15,446 nucleotides of DNA. Origin: an uncultured Caulobacteraceae bacterium. GTDB lineage: Bacteria > Pseudomonadota > Alphaproteobacteria > Caulobacterales > Caulobacteraceae. Both the position numbers and the translations under genes were made by a program. The stretch is taken from positions 1 to 15,446 of the forward strand of contig CAMLRH010000028.1 in NCBI GenBank assembly GCA_946482375.1. The letters run 5' to 3'. Numbering within the stretch: position 1 is the first letter of the stretch; every line of letters begins with the position of its first letter. Positions 1-6,145 of this stretch are shown here, piece after piece. The notes beneath the pieces are model-generated. The model was not told the origin of the DNA, made no database searches, and saw nothing but the letters and a program-made list of their open reading frames with translations.

Positions 1-941
1 ACCAGGCCCTCGACGCCGGCTTCCAGCTCCACGAAGGCGCCGTAGTCGGTGATGTTGGTGATGCGGCCGGTGAAGCGCGCGCCGACCGGATACTTCGCTT
101 CCACGCCGTCCCACGGATCCGACTGCAGCTGCTTCATGCCGAGGCTGATGCGCTGGGTGTCCGGATTGATCTTCACGATCTGCACCTTCACCGTATCCCC
201 CACCGCCAGCACCTGGCTCGGGTGAGACACGCGCTTCCAGCTCATGTCGGTGACGTGCAGCAGGCCGTCGATGCCGCCCAGGTCCACGAAGGCGCCGTAG
301 TCGGTGATGTTCTTGACCACGCCTTCGCGGATTTCGCCCTCTTGCAGCTGCGACACCAGCTCGGTGCGCTGTTCGGCGCGGGCTTCTTCCAGGATGGCGC
401 GGCGGGAGACGACGATGTTGCCGCGCGGGCGGTCCATCTTGAGGATGGCGAAGGGCTGTTCCTTGCCCATCAGCGGGCCGACGTCGCGGACCGGGCGGAT
501 GTCGACCTGGCTGCCCGGCAGGAAGGCCGAGGCGCCGCCGAGGTCGACGGTGAAGCCGCCCTTCACGCGGCCGACGATGGCGCCGTTGACCGGCTCGCCC
601 GAAGCGAACACGCCTTCCAGGCGGGTCCAGGCTTCCTCGCGCTTGGCCTTCTCGCGACTGATGACGGCTTCACCCAGCGCGTTCTCGATGCGCTCCAGGA
701 AGACCTCGACGGTGTCGCCGACCTTGACGGTGGCCTTGCCGGCCTCGTCGACGCCGAATTCCTTCACCAGGATGCGGCCCTCGGTCTTGAGGCCCACGTC
801 GACGATGGCGAAGTCCTTCTCGATGCCCACGACCTTGCCGTGGACGACCGAGCCTTCCATGAATTCGCGGCCGCCAAAGTTCTCGTCAAGGAGCGCGGCG
901 AAGTCGTCGCGGCTCGGGTTCATGCTCATGTCGTCAGCCAT
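1..941 (-). CDS. rpsA: 30S ribosomal protein S1, 3' part cut by the window edge
   Basis: Ribosomal protein S1 binds mRNA on the 30S subunit and helps start translation. The reading frame begins at the ATG at 941-939 (MADDMSMNPS) and stays open to base 1, giving about 313 residues of a protein usually near 560. It contains tandem S1 (OB-fold) repeats. The first starts near residue 28. The second is rich in glycine (VKGGFTVDLGG). The third and fourth each carry the signature NITDYGAFV, and the fourth is cut off by the window edge. The acidic N-terminal segment before the first repeat is typical of bacterial S1. A purine run (GAGAGACAAG) lies upstream of the ATG. The gene follows cmk after 117 bases, the usual cmk-rpsA order. 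The identity is secure; only the C-terminal repeats are unseen. Confidence 0.97.
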   Translation of the reverse strand, partial: MADDMSMNPSRDDFAALLDENFGGREFMEGSVVHGKVVGIEKDFAIVDVGLKTEGRILVKEFGVDEAGKATVKVGDTVEVFLERIENALGEAVISREKAKREEAWTRLEGVFASGEPVNGAIVGRVKGGFTVDLGGASAFLPGSQVDIRPVRDVGPLMGKEQPFAILKMDRPRGNIVVSRRAILEEARAEQRTELVSQLQEGEIREGVVKNITDYGAFVDLGGIDGLLHVTDMSWKRVSHPSQVLAVGDTVKVQIVKINPDTQRISLGMKQLQSDPWDGVEAKYPVGARFTGRITNITDYGAFVELEAGVEGL

Positions 942-966
942 ATGCTGTCTTGTCTCTCGGTTGGGG

Positions 967-1037
967 GACGGCCGAATGGCGTCATGTGCCGGAGTCCGGG
1001 CGTCCACAGGTTGTCAGGTGAGTGTCCCGCGGCCGTC
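967..1037 (-). promoter_or_regulatory. Long dyad in the cmk-rpsA spacer (possible rpsA leader structure)
   Basis: GACGGCCG at 967-974 is perfectly complementary to CGGCCGTC at 1030-1037, with 55 bases between. A smaller CCGG/CCGG pair (989-992, 996-999) sits inside the loop. The dyad fills most of the spacer and ends 26 bases before the rpsA start. In E. coli, S1 represses its own mRNA through leader hairpins, so a similar role is possible here, but this is inference. No T-tract follows, which argues against a simple terminator for cmk. Confidence 0.35.
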
Positions 1038-1058
1038 TGAGGGAATGGCGCGGTTGGA

Positions 1059-1697
1059 TTAGCTCAGCTGAGCGCGCGCCGCCTCGACGATACGGCGGGC
1101 CGCATCGAAGGCGGCCTCTATAGTCATTTCGCTGGTGTCGAGCAAGACGGCGTCCTCGGCGGGACGCATGGGGCTGTCCTCGCGCGAGGCGTCCCGTTCG
1201 TCACGGGTGAGGATGTCGGCCAGGATGTCCTCGTAGGTGACGCCCTCCCCCTGCGCCGCCAGCTGCTTCCAGCGGCGTTTGGCGCGGACCTCGGGCGAGG
1301 CGGTGACGTAGATCTTGGCCTGGGCGTCCGGCGCGATGACGGTGCCGATGTCGCGGCCGTCGATGACCGCGCCGGGCTCCTGGGCGGCGAAGGACTGCTG
1401 GAACTCGCGCAGCGCAATGCGGACGCCGTGGTGGACGGCGACGCGGCTGGCGGCCTCGCCGGCGGCGCGGGTGCGGACCTCGGGTTTCTCCAGTTCGGCC
1501 GGATCGAGGGTGAGCGCCACCGCGGCGGCGGCGGCTTCGTCGCCCAGATCGCCGCCCTCCGCCAGCAGCCGCACGCCGACGGCGCGATAGAGCAGGCCGG
1601 AGTCGAGCACCGGATAGCCGTAGGTCTCGCCCAGGCGGTGCGCGATGGTGCCCTTGCCGGAGGCCGCGGGGCCGTCGACGGCGATGACGAAGCCCAT
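1059..1697 (-). CDS. cmk: Cytidylate kinase
   Basis: This enzyme phosphorylates CMP and dCMP with ATP in the cytoplasm and recycles CMP from RNA and lipid turnover. The 212-residue product has the P-loop GPAASGKGT at residues 9-17, the nucleotide-binding segment LDSGLLYRAVG (usually DTG-LYRA in the family), and the hallmark IDGRDIGTVI followed by PDA and the TASPEVRAKRR lid region. Length is close to the family norm of about 210-225. The ATG overlaps the aroA stop codon (TGATG, positions 1699-1695), so translation is probably coupled to aroA. The stop is TAA. rpsA follows on the same strand. The assignment is firm. Confidence 0.97.
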   Translation of the reverse strand: MGFVIAVDGPAASGKGTIAHRLGETYGYPVLDSGLLYRAVGVRLLAEGGDLGDEAAAAAVALTLDPAELEKPEVRTRAAGEAASRVAVHHGVRIALREFQQSFAAQEPGAVIDGRDIGTVIAPDAQAKIYVTASPEVRAKRRWKQLAAQGEGVTYEDILADILTRDERDASREDSPMRPAEDAVLLDTSEMTIEAAFDAARRIVEAARAQLS

Positions 1698-3010
1698 CAG
1701 GCGATCTCCCCGCCGAGGCCGGCCATCAACGCGCCGAAACCGGGGAAGCTGGTGGCGATCATGCCGGGCTCGTCGACCTTGACCGCCTGTTCGGCGGCAA
1801 GCCCCAGCACCAGGTGGCTCATGGCGATGCGGTGGTCGCCGCTGGTCTCGATAAACGCATCGCCGCGCGGTGGTCGCCCGTTTCCACGGACGATGAAGCC
1901 CTCCGGCTCCTCCTCCACATCGACGCCGCAGGCCTCCAGTCCGCGCGCCATCAGCGCGATGCGGTCGCTTTCCTTGACGCGCATCTCGCCGACTCCGCGC
2001 ATCACCGTCTCCCCCTCGGCGAAGGCGGCGGCGACGGCCAGGATCGGATACTCGTCGATCATCGACGGCGCGCGCTCGGGCGGCACGGTGACGCCGCGTA
2101 GCGCCGAGTAGCGCGCGGTGACGTCGGCGACGGACTCCCCGCCGCTGGTGCGGTGGTTGGCGATCTCCAGCTCGGCGCCCATCTCCATCAGGGTGTCGAA
2201 CAGCCCGATGCGCAGCGGGTTCATCAGCACGCCCTCAACCGTCACTTCGGAGCCCGGCGTGATGAGGCCGGCCACCAGCGGAAAGGCCGCCGACGACGGG
2301 TCGCCCGGCACGTCCACGTGCGTTCCCCCGAGCGTCTGCCCCCCCATTAATCGAATGTGGCGTGCGTCCGGCTCGTCGATTACCTCCACCGTCGCGCCGA
2401 AGGCCCGCAGCATGCGTTCGGTATGGTCGCGCGTCGCCTCGGGTTCGATGATTTCCGTCTCGCCAGCGGCGTTCAGCCCCGCCAGCAGCACCGCCGACTT
2501 CACCTGCGCCGAGGCGACCGGCAGGCGGTAGCGGAAGGCCTTGAGCTGGCCGCCGTGCAGCGTCAGCGGCAACCGGCCGCCTTCCTCGCAGGTCCAGGTC
2601 GCGCCCATCTGGCCGAGCGGATCGAGCACCCGGCCCATCGGCCGCTTCCGCAGCGAGGCGTCACCGGTGAAGGTGGCGGTGATCGCAAAGCCCGCCGCCG
2701 CGCCCATGATCAGTCGCACGCCTGTGCCGGCGTTGCCGCAGTCGATGATCCCATCCGGCTGCGAGAAGCCGCCCCGGCCCTCGATCCGCCAGCCACCCTC
2801 GCCCGTTCGTTCGACGCTCGCGCCGAAGGCTCGCATGGCGCCGGCCGTGCGCAGGACGTCATCGCCCTCCAGCAGACCGCCGACGGTGGTGGTCCCTTCG
2901 GCCAGGGCGCCGAGGATCATCGCGCGGTGGGAAACGGACTTGTCGCCGGGGGCCCGAACCACGCCTTTCAGCGGGTGTCCGGGACGCGCGGTCATGGCGG
3001 CCGCGATCAT
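1697..3010 (-). CDS. aroA: 3-phosphoshikimate 1-carboxyvinyltransferase (EPSP synthase, CP4-like)
   Basis: This is the sixth step of the shikimate pathway: it joins phosphoenolpyruvate to shikimate-3-phosphate to form EPSP. Motifs in the 437-residue product are [10 protein letters not shown] (21-30), GNAGTGVRL (92-100), [43 protein letters not shown], the catalytic-Asp segment [25 protein letters not shown] and DHRIAMS. The whole pattern resembles the Agrobacterium CP4 (class II) enzyme more than the E. coli type. The residue matching CP4 Ala100, which underlies glyphosate tolerance there, is Gly95 here, as in sensitive enzymes. The start is the ATG at 3010, with AAGGAG at 3028-3023 twelve bases upstream; Met6 is a possible alternative. 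The stop overlaps cmk by one base. Divergent from the FYDLN-acid gene. Confidence 0.97.
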   Translation of the reverse strand: MIAAAMTARPGHPLKGVVRAPGDKSVSHRAMILGALAEGTTTVGGLLEGDDVLRTAGAMRAFGASVERTGEGGWRIEGRGGFSQPDGIIDCGNAGTGVRLIMGAAAGFAITATFTGDASLRKRPMGRVLDPLGQMGATWTCEEGGRLPLTLHGGQLKAFRYRLPVASAQVKSAVLLAGLNAAGETEIIEPEATRDHTERMLRAFGATVEVIDEPDARHIRLMGGQTLGGTHVDVPGDPSSAAFPLVAGLITPGSEVTVEGVLMNPLRIGLFDTLMEMGAELEIANHRTSGGESVADVTARYSALRGVTVPPERAPSMIDEYPILAVAAAFAEGETVMRGVGEMRVKESDRIALMARGLEACGVDVEEEPEGFIVRGNGRPPRGDAFIETSGDHRIAMSHLVLGLAAEQAVKVDEPGMIATSFPGFGALMAGLGGEIA

Positions 3011-3059
3011 GCCTGAGCAGGGCTCCTTGCAGGCGGTTTCGGAGACGAGGGGAATGCTT

Positions 3060-3088
3060 TTGACAGCGGCGCATCACCGTGGCAAGGC
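3060..3088 (+). promoter_or_regulatory. Possible promoter for the FYDLN-acid gene
   Basis: The 110-base spacer between aroA and the divergent gene at 3121 contains an exact TTGACA at 3060-3065 on the plus strand. No good -10 hexamer appears 16-18 bases downstream, so the call rests mainly on the -35 box and on its position about 56 bases before the start codon. I saw no clear promoter for aroA on the minus strand in the same spacer. Confidence 0.3.
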
Positions 3089-3120
3089 AGCCGCCGCATT
3101 GAGATCGGAGGATCGCCGCC

Positions 3121-3609
3121 TTGGCCAATCCCGAACTGGGAGCAAAGCAACTTTGCCCCAACTGCTCGGCTAAATTCTACGACCTGAACCGCCGTCCCGC
3201 GGTGTGCCCGAAGTGCGGCGAGTCGTTCGATCCGGAAGAGGCGGTGAAGAACCGCCGCGTCCGCGGTCGGGGCGCCACGCCGGATTACGAGGACGCCGAG
3301 GAGAAGGAAGAGAAGGTCGCCGCCAAGGAGGCCGACAACGAGGACGGCTTCGAGGAAGAGGCGGACGACACGCCCGAGATCGACGAGGCCGCCGAAGCCG
3401 ACGTCATCGAGACCGACGACGAGGACGCCGACGTTGACGCGGGCGTCCCGCCGGCCCCGGCCTCCGACGACCTGGGCGTCGATTTCGCCGAGGACGAGGA
3501 GATCGAAGGCGGCGACGACGACAGCGTCCCCTTCCTTGAGGACGAGGACGACGACGACTTCCCGGAGGATGAGATCGACGTTTCGACCGACGGCGACGAC
3601 GACGTCTAG
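3121..3609 (+). CDS. FYDLN-acid (TIGR02300) family protein of unknown function
   Basis: A 162-residue protein with a small N-terminal zinc-ribbon and a very acidic tail. The N-terminus has CPNC at 12-15, the family signature KFYDLNRRPAVCPKCG, and a second cysteine pair, CPKC, so four cysteines probably bind one zinc. From about residue 40 onward the sequence is almost entirely Asp, Glu, Ala, Gly and Pro and is probably disordered. The family is alphaproteobacterial and its function is not known. The start is TTG at 3121, chosen because CGGAGG at 3106-3111 lies nine bases upstream and the family begins MA(N/K)PELG. It is divergent from aroA. A tRNA-Ala gene follows 104 bases downstream. Confidence 0.92.
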   Translation: MANPELGAKQLCPNCSAKFYDLNRRPAVCPKCGESFDPEEAVKNRRVRGRGATPDYEDAEEKEEKVAAKEADNEDGFEEEADDTPEIDEAAEADVIETDDEDADVDAGVPPAPASDDLGVDFAEDEEIEGGDDDSVPFLEDEDDDDFPEDEIDVSTDGDDDV

Positions 3610-3638
3610 CCGCGTCAAAATTGGCCGGGAACAGGCCC

Positions 3639-3666
3639 TTGAAAGGCGAAGGCGCTCGGACTAGGT
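3639..3666 (+). promoter_or_regulatory. Probable promoter of tRNA-Ala
   Basis: TTGAAA (3639-3644) and CTAGGT (3661-3666) are separated by 16 bases and lie about 50 bases before the tRNA. This fits a housekeeping sigma-70 promoter with transcription starting near 3673. The -10 box sits in the loop of a perfect inverted repeat (3646-3679). Confidence 0.5.
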
Positions 3667-3679
3667 TCCGCGCCTTCGC
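3646..3679. repeat. Perfect 10-bp inverted repeat between the FYDLN-acid gene and tRNA-Ala
   Basis: GCGAAGGCGC at 3646-3655 is the exact reverse complement of GCGCCTTCGC at 3670-3679, with the 14-base spacer TCGGACTAGGTTCC. As RNA it could end the transcript of the upstream gene, though no T-run follows. As DNA it could be an operator, since the arms bracket the putative -10 box of the tRNA promoter. The two readings cannot be separated from sequence alone. Confidence 0.6.
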
Positions 3680-3713
3680 GAAAGGGGGCCTCCCCGGCCG
3701 TGAAGACGACCTC

Positions 3714-3789
3714 GGGGCTATAGCTCAGCTGGTAGAGCGCTTGAATGGCATTCAAGAGGTCAGCGGTTCGACTCCGCTTAGCTCCACCA
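3714..3789 (+). tRNA. tRNA-Ala (anticodon GGC)
   Basis: This is a complete 76-base cloverleaf. The acceptor GGGGCTA (3714-3720) pairs with TAGCTCC (3779-3785) with one G-T wobble, followed by A and an encoded CCA. The D arm is GCTC/GAGC with AGCTGGTA in the loop. The anticodon stem CTTGA/TCAAG holds the loop ATGGCAT with anticodon GGC. The T arm is AGCGG-TTCGACT-CCGCT. It decodes GCC and GCU, which are heavily used in this GC-rich genome. Confidence 0.98.
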
Positions 3790-3791
3790 AT

Positions 3792-3822
3792 GAAAGCCCG
3801 CCGGTAACCCCGGCGGGCTTTC
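3792..3822 (+). terminator. Rho-independent terminator after tRNA-Ala
   Basis: A perfect 13-bp stem: GAAAGCCCGCCGG (3792-3804) pairs with CCGGCGGGCTTTC (3810-3822) around the loop TAACC. It starts two bases after the tRNA CCA end. The downstream arm ends in CTTTC followed by GCCTTTCGG, so the T-run is short but the stem is very strong. Confidence 0.85.
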
Positions 3823-3835
3823 GCCTTTCGGACGG

Positions 3836-3864
3836 CTTGAAGCCGCCTCTCGCGATGCCCACAT
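3836..3864 (+). promoter_or_regulatory. Heat-shock (sigma-32/RpoH) promoter of hsp20
   Basis: CTTGAAG (3836-3842), a 15-base spacer and CCCACAT (3858-3864) match the E. coli sigma-32 consensus CTTGAAA-N11-16-CCCATNT at all but one position in each box. It lies between the tRNA terminator and the hsp20 start and predicts a leader of roughly 75 bases. The match and the identity of the downstream gene support each other. Confidence 0.7.
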
Positions 3865-3905
3865 CAGGTAAGCGTCGCCGGTCGGGGCGCCTCTAGAGGG
3901 TTCCG

Positions 3906-3939
3906 GCCCCAACGACGCGAAGTCGCTTCACGTCAGGGC
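3906..3939 (+). promoter_or_regulatory. Candidate RNA thermometer hiding the hsp20 ribosome binding site
   Basis: The leader just before hsp20 can fold into one hairpin. GCCC (3906-3909) pairs with GGGC (3936-3939), which contains three of the four bases of the AGGG Shine-Dalgarno (3935-3938). Above it GACG/CGTC and GAAG/CTTC form two 4-bp helices separated by a C-A mismatch, with a TCG loop. Shine-Dalgarno pairing broken by bulges and mismatches is how ROSE and related thermometers control small heat-shock genes in alphaproteobacteria. I did not recognise the exact ROSE consensus. Confidence 0.5.
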
Positions 3940-3947
3940 TTCGTCCA

Positions 3948-4364
3948 ATGAACCGTCCACTCCTCTTCGACAGCCCCTTCCTGCTGGGCTTCGAGCACAC
4001 CCGAAACCTGATCGAGCGCGCCGCCAAGGCGTCGGACTCCTATCCGCCCTACAACGTTGAGGGCCGGGAGAACGGCGGCGTGCGCATCACGCTGGCGGTG
4101 GCGGGTTTCTCCGCCGACCAGCTCGAGATCCAGATGGAGGGGGTGCAGCTCGTCATCGCCGGCCGGCGGGGCGAGAACGGCGAAGAGGGGCGGGACTACC
4201 TGCACCGCGGCATCGCGGCCAGGGGCTTCATCCGCACCTTCGTGCTGGCGGACGGCATGGAGGTGGAAGGCGCCACGCTGGAGCACGGCCTGCTCCATGT
4301 CGATGTCGCTCGTCCGGAGCCGGAACGATCGGTTCGCAAGATCCCGATCAAGACGGTCCGCTGA
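3948..4364 (+). CDS. Small heat-shock protein, Hsp20/IbpA family
   Basis: An ATP-independent holdase chaperone that binds unfolding proteins during heat stress and passes them to DnaK/ClpB. The 138-residue product has a short hydrophobic N-terminal arm (residues 1-30), an alpha-crystallin domain from about 35 to 122 (PPYNVEG at 33-39, LAVAGFSADQLEI at 49-61, YLHRGIAARGF at 84-94, then the conserved HGLLHVDV at 113-120), and a C-terminal tail KIPIKTVR that supplies the I-x-I anchor used for oligomer assembly. The ATG follows AGGG (3935-3938) by nine bases. It has its own sigma-32-like promoter and a leader hairpin, so heat control at both levels is likely. A DUF1150 gene follows on the same strand, a frequent pairing in alphaproteobacteria. 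Confidence 0.95.
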   Translation: MNRPLLFDSPFLLGFEHTRNLIERAAKASDSYPPYNVEGRENGGVRITLAVAGFSADQLEIQMEGVQLVIAGRRGENGEEGRDYLHRGIAARGFIRTFVLADGMEVEGATLEHGLLHVDVARPEPERSVRKIPIKTVR

Positions 4365-4478
4365 GACTAAGGCCCCGATTAACTGCGGCCATAGGCAAGT
4401 ATTCGCAAAGGAGCGGGTTTTCGGCCGGCTGAACCGGCGGCCGTTCAGCGCGTTCCAAATCGTAAGGAGGTGGTCGTA

Positions 4479-4736
4479 ATGACGCCCGCAGTACTAACAA
4501 AAGAGGCTTTCGCAGCGCTTGGCGCGCCTGATCTCGTCTATGTGCGGCCGATCAAGGCCAGCGAAATTCTAGCCAATGTCCCGGTCGCTGCGGTGCAGGG
4601 CTTTTCGCTCGACCCCGACCAGACCCTCTATGCCGTTCACCGCGCCGACGGCGAGCGGCTGGCCGTCCTGACCGACCGCGACGCCGCCATGGCCGCCGCG
4701 CTGGCGCACGAACTCGCGCCGGTGTCGGTGCACTAG
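4479..4736 (+). CDS. DUF1150 family protein
   Basis: An 85-residue protein of unknown function. It matches the DUF1150 pattern: an N-terminal LTKEAFAALG, then DLVYVRPI, and a C-terminal part around DPDQTLYAVHRADG and LTDRDAAMAAAL. There is no signal peptide or membrane segment. The ATG at 4479 is preferred over the in-frame GTG at 4470 because AAGGAGG (4464-4470) lies eight bases before it. The 114-base gap after hsp20 has no recognised promoter but contains the dyad CTGAAC (4429-4434)/GTTCAG (4443-4448). DUF1150 genes often sit behind Hsp20 genes in this class, which hints at a stress-related role; that is inference only. Confidence 0.88.
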   Translation: MTPAVLTKEAFAALGAPDLVYVRPIKASEILANVPVAAVQGFSLDPDQTLYAVHRADGERLAVLTDRDAAMAAALAHELAPVSVH

Positions 4737-4737
4737 G

Positions 4738-4765
4738 ATTGAGCGGTCGCGAAGCGACACTCAAT
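4738..4765 (+). terminator. Hairpin directly after the DUF1150 stop codon
   Basis: ATTGAG (4738-4743) pairs with CTCAAT (4760-4765), and GTCGC (4746-4750) pairs with GCGAC (4754-4758) around a GAA loop; a small CG/A internal loop separates the helices. It begins one base after the stop codon and could end the hsp20-DUF1150 transcript. There is no T-run, so intrinsic termination is uncertain. Confidence 0.4.
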
Positions 4766-4798
4766 CCCCGTCATCCTAGGCCTTGTGCCTAGGACCCA
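4766..4798 (+). repeat. Palindromic intergenic repeat, copy 1
   Basis: A 33-base element running from CCCCGTCATCC to AGGACCCA, with an inner perfect stem TCCTAGGC (4774-4781)/GCCTAGGA (4787-4794) around the loop CTTGT. It reappears in inverted orientation at 4872-4907. It looks like the short palindromic (REP-like) repeats scattered in alphaproteobacterial intergenic regions; the genome-wide copy number cannot be seen here. Confidence 0.75.
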
Positions 4799-4871
4799 TA
4801 CACGCAGGCGCATCAGGCTCAGTCAGTGCGTTGGTGAAGGCTCAGACTATTTCCCGTACCGACATCGATTC

Positions 4872-4907
4872 TGGGTCCCAGGCACAAGGCCTGGGATGAC
4901 GACGGGG
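4872..4907 (-). repeat. Palindromic intergenic repeat, copy 2 (inverted)
   Basis: The reverse complement matches copy 1 apart from three extra bases (CGTCGTCATCC against CGTCATCC) and two stem changes. The stem here is TCCCAGGC/GCCTGGGA where copy 1 has TCCTAGGC/GCCTAGGA, so a T-A pair is replaced by C-G on both arms. Such paired change suggests the hairpin itself is maintained. The 73 bases between the copies hold no gene I recognise. The ptsN stop lies 20 bases beyond. Confidence 0.75.
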
Positions 4908-4927
4908 GTTTGCGGTGGGGAGAAGGA

Positions 4928-5392
4928 TCACGCCGCCGAGGGCTGGGCTTCCTGCACGAGCAGCAAGTGAATCGCCTCGGCGGTCTTGGCCTGGCGCAGC
5001 TGCTCGCGGATCTCCGGCTGACGGAGCAGGCGCGACACCCGGGCCAGCGCCCTCAGGTGTTCGGAACTCGCGCCCTTCGGCGCAAACAGCGCAAACAGGA
5101 GATCGACCGGCTGGTCGTCGACCGCCTCGAACGGCACGGGCTGTTCCAGGCGCACGAAGACGGCGCGCATGCGCTCGACCCCGTCGACGCGGGCGTGCGG
5201 GACGGCGACGCCGTGGCCCACGCCCGTCGAGCCGGCAGCCTCGCGCTCGAGCAGGGCGTCGAGCACCTGCTCCTGCGGCAGGCCGAAGTTGCGCGCCGCG
5301 ATGTCGGCGATCACCGACAGGACCTGACGTTTGCTGGAGCCGCCGACGCGGGGGGAAATGGCGCGCAGGTCCAGCAGGGTTCCGAGGTTCAT
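4928..5392 (-). CDS. ptsN: PTS IIA-like nitrogen regulatory protein EIIA-Ntr
   Basis: The last phosphoacceptor of the nitrogen phosphotransferase chain (PtsP-NPr-PtsN). It works as a cytoplasmic regulator rather than in sugar uptake, and in alphaproteobacteria it feeds into stress and (p)ppGpp control. The 154-residue product has the EIIA-2 fold signature GVGHGVAVPHARVDG, in which His66 is the expected phosphorylation site (equivalent to E. coli His73) and His60 the conserved partner. PVDLLFALFAPKG and HLRALARVSRLLR follow, as in the family. The ATG at 5392 is preceded by a GAGAG purine run. It is the last gene of the rpoN-exoD-hpf-ptsN group, 69 bases after hpf. Confidence 0.95.
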   Translation of the reverse strand: MNLGTLLDLRAISPRVGGSSKRQVLSVIADIAARNFGLPQEQVLDALLEREAAGSTGVGHGVAVPHARVDGVERMRAVFVRLEQPVPFEAVDDQPVDLLFALFAPKGASSEHLRALARVSRLLRQPEIREQLRQAKTAEAIHLLLVQEAQPSAA

Positions 5393-5461
5393 ACGCTCTC
5401 TACACTCTCAAAGGGTTCGGGTCGGGGGGACCCATGCGGCCAAACTGAACGCGATAGAGGC

Positions 5462-6097
5462 TCAGGCGCTCCCTTTCGTGGCGACTCCGTTGAGTCGTCC
5501 AGTGCGTTCGGGGTCGATCCAGCCGATGTTGCCGTCGGGGCGGCGATGTACCACTGAAAGTCCGCCGTGGGCGGCGTTCCTGAACACGATTGTTTGAGCT
5601 TCAGTCAAGTCCAGTTCCATGACTGCCATCGAAACAGTCATCGTCCGGAGCTCGGCTTCCGTCTCGGCGATGACCATCGCGCTGGGCGGACCAGCCTCGT
5701 GAGCTTCCGCCGAGTCGTCCCATCCGTCGATGTCGTCGTCGGGTGAGCGCAGGACGTAGAAGGACGCCGTCTCCTGCTGCTTGGCGTTGGCCGCGACCGA
5801 GTGGTCCTTCAGCCGGCTTTTGTAGCGCCGGATGCGCTTGTCGATCTTGGCGAGCGCATCGTCGAAGGCCGCGTGGGCGTCGCCGCCGACCCCGTGGCTG
5901 TTGAGCTGCTGGCCGGAGGCCAGCGTCACGGAGCAGTCGACACGGAAACCGTGACCGTCCCGGGCGACGACGACATCGGCGTCGCCCCCGCGCTCGAAAT
6001 ACCTGGAGATGCTGGCGGAGATTTCGTCGGTGACCCGCGTACGCAGGGCCTCGCCGACGTCGACATGTTTGCCGGAAACATGGACTTGCAGGGCCAT
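5462..6097 (-). CDS. hpf: Long-form ribosome hibernation promoting factor
   Basis: It binds the decoding region of the 30S subunit in slow growth and pairs 70S ribosomes into inactive 100S dimers. The 211-residue product has two parts. Residues 1-105 form the HPF/YfiA domain (QVHVSGKHVDVGEAL at the start, then IDKRIRRYKSRLKDH). Residues 150-205 form the dimerisation domain of the long form, with MAVMELDLTEAQTIVFRN and VVHRRPDGNIGWIDP. An acidic linker joins them. It starts at the ATG at 6097, 48 bases after the exoD stop. Location next to rpoN and ptsN is conserved across proteobacteria, though most gamma species carry only the short form. Confidence 0.95.
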   Translation of the reverse strand: MALQVHVSGKHVDVGEALRTRVTDEISASISRYFERGGDADVVVARDGHGFRVDCSVTLASGQQLNSHGVGGDAHAAFDDALAKIDKRIRRYKSRLKDHSVAANAKQQETASFYVLRSPDDDIDGWDDSAEAHEAGPPSAMVIAETEAELRTMTVSMAVMELDLTEAQTIVFRNAAHGGLSVVHRRPDGNIGWIDPERTGRLNGVATKGSA

Positions 6098-6145
6098 GCC
6101 TAATCAACGCTCCGACCGGACGAAGGTGTCAAGCTGGACCGGTGC

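Noticed and set aside
3007..3618. 203-residue minus-strand frame antisense to the FYDLN-acid gene
   Set aside because: Its Val/Leu-rich run is just the complement of Asp/Glu codons in the acidic tail; it is not a membrane protein.
3621..3896. 91-residue plus-strand frame over the tRNA
   Set aside because: It reads through the tRNA-Ala and its terminator, so it cannot be a real gene.
4785..4970. 61-residue frame in the inverted repeat region
   Set aside because: It is made of the palindromic repeat plus the antisense end of ptsN, with no ribosome site.
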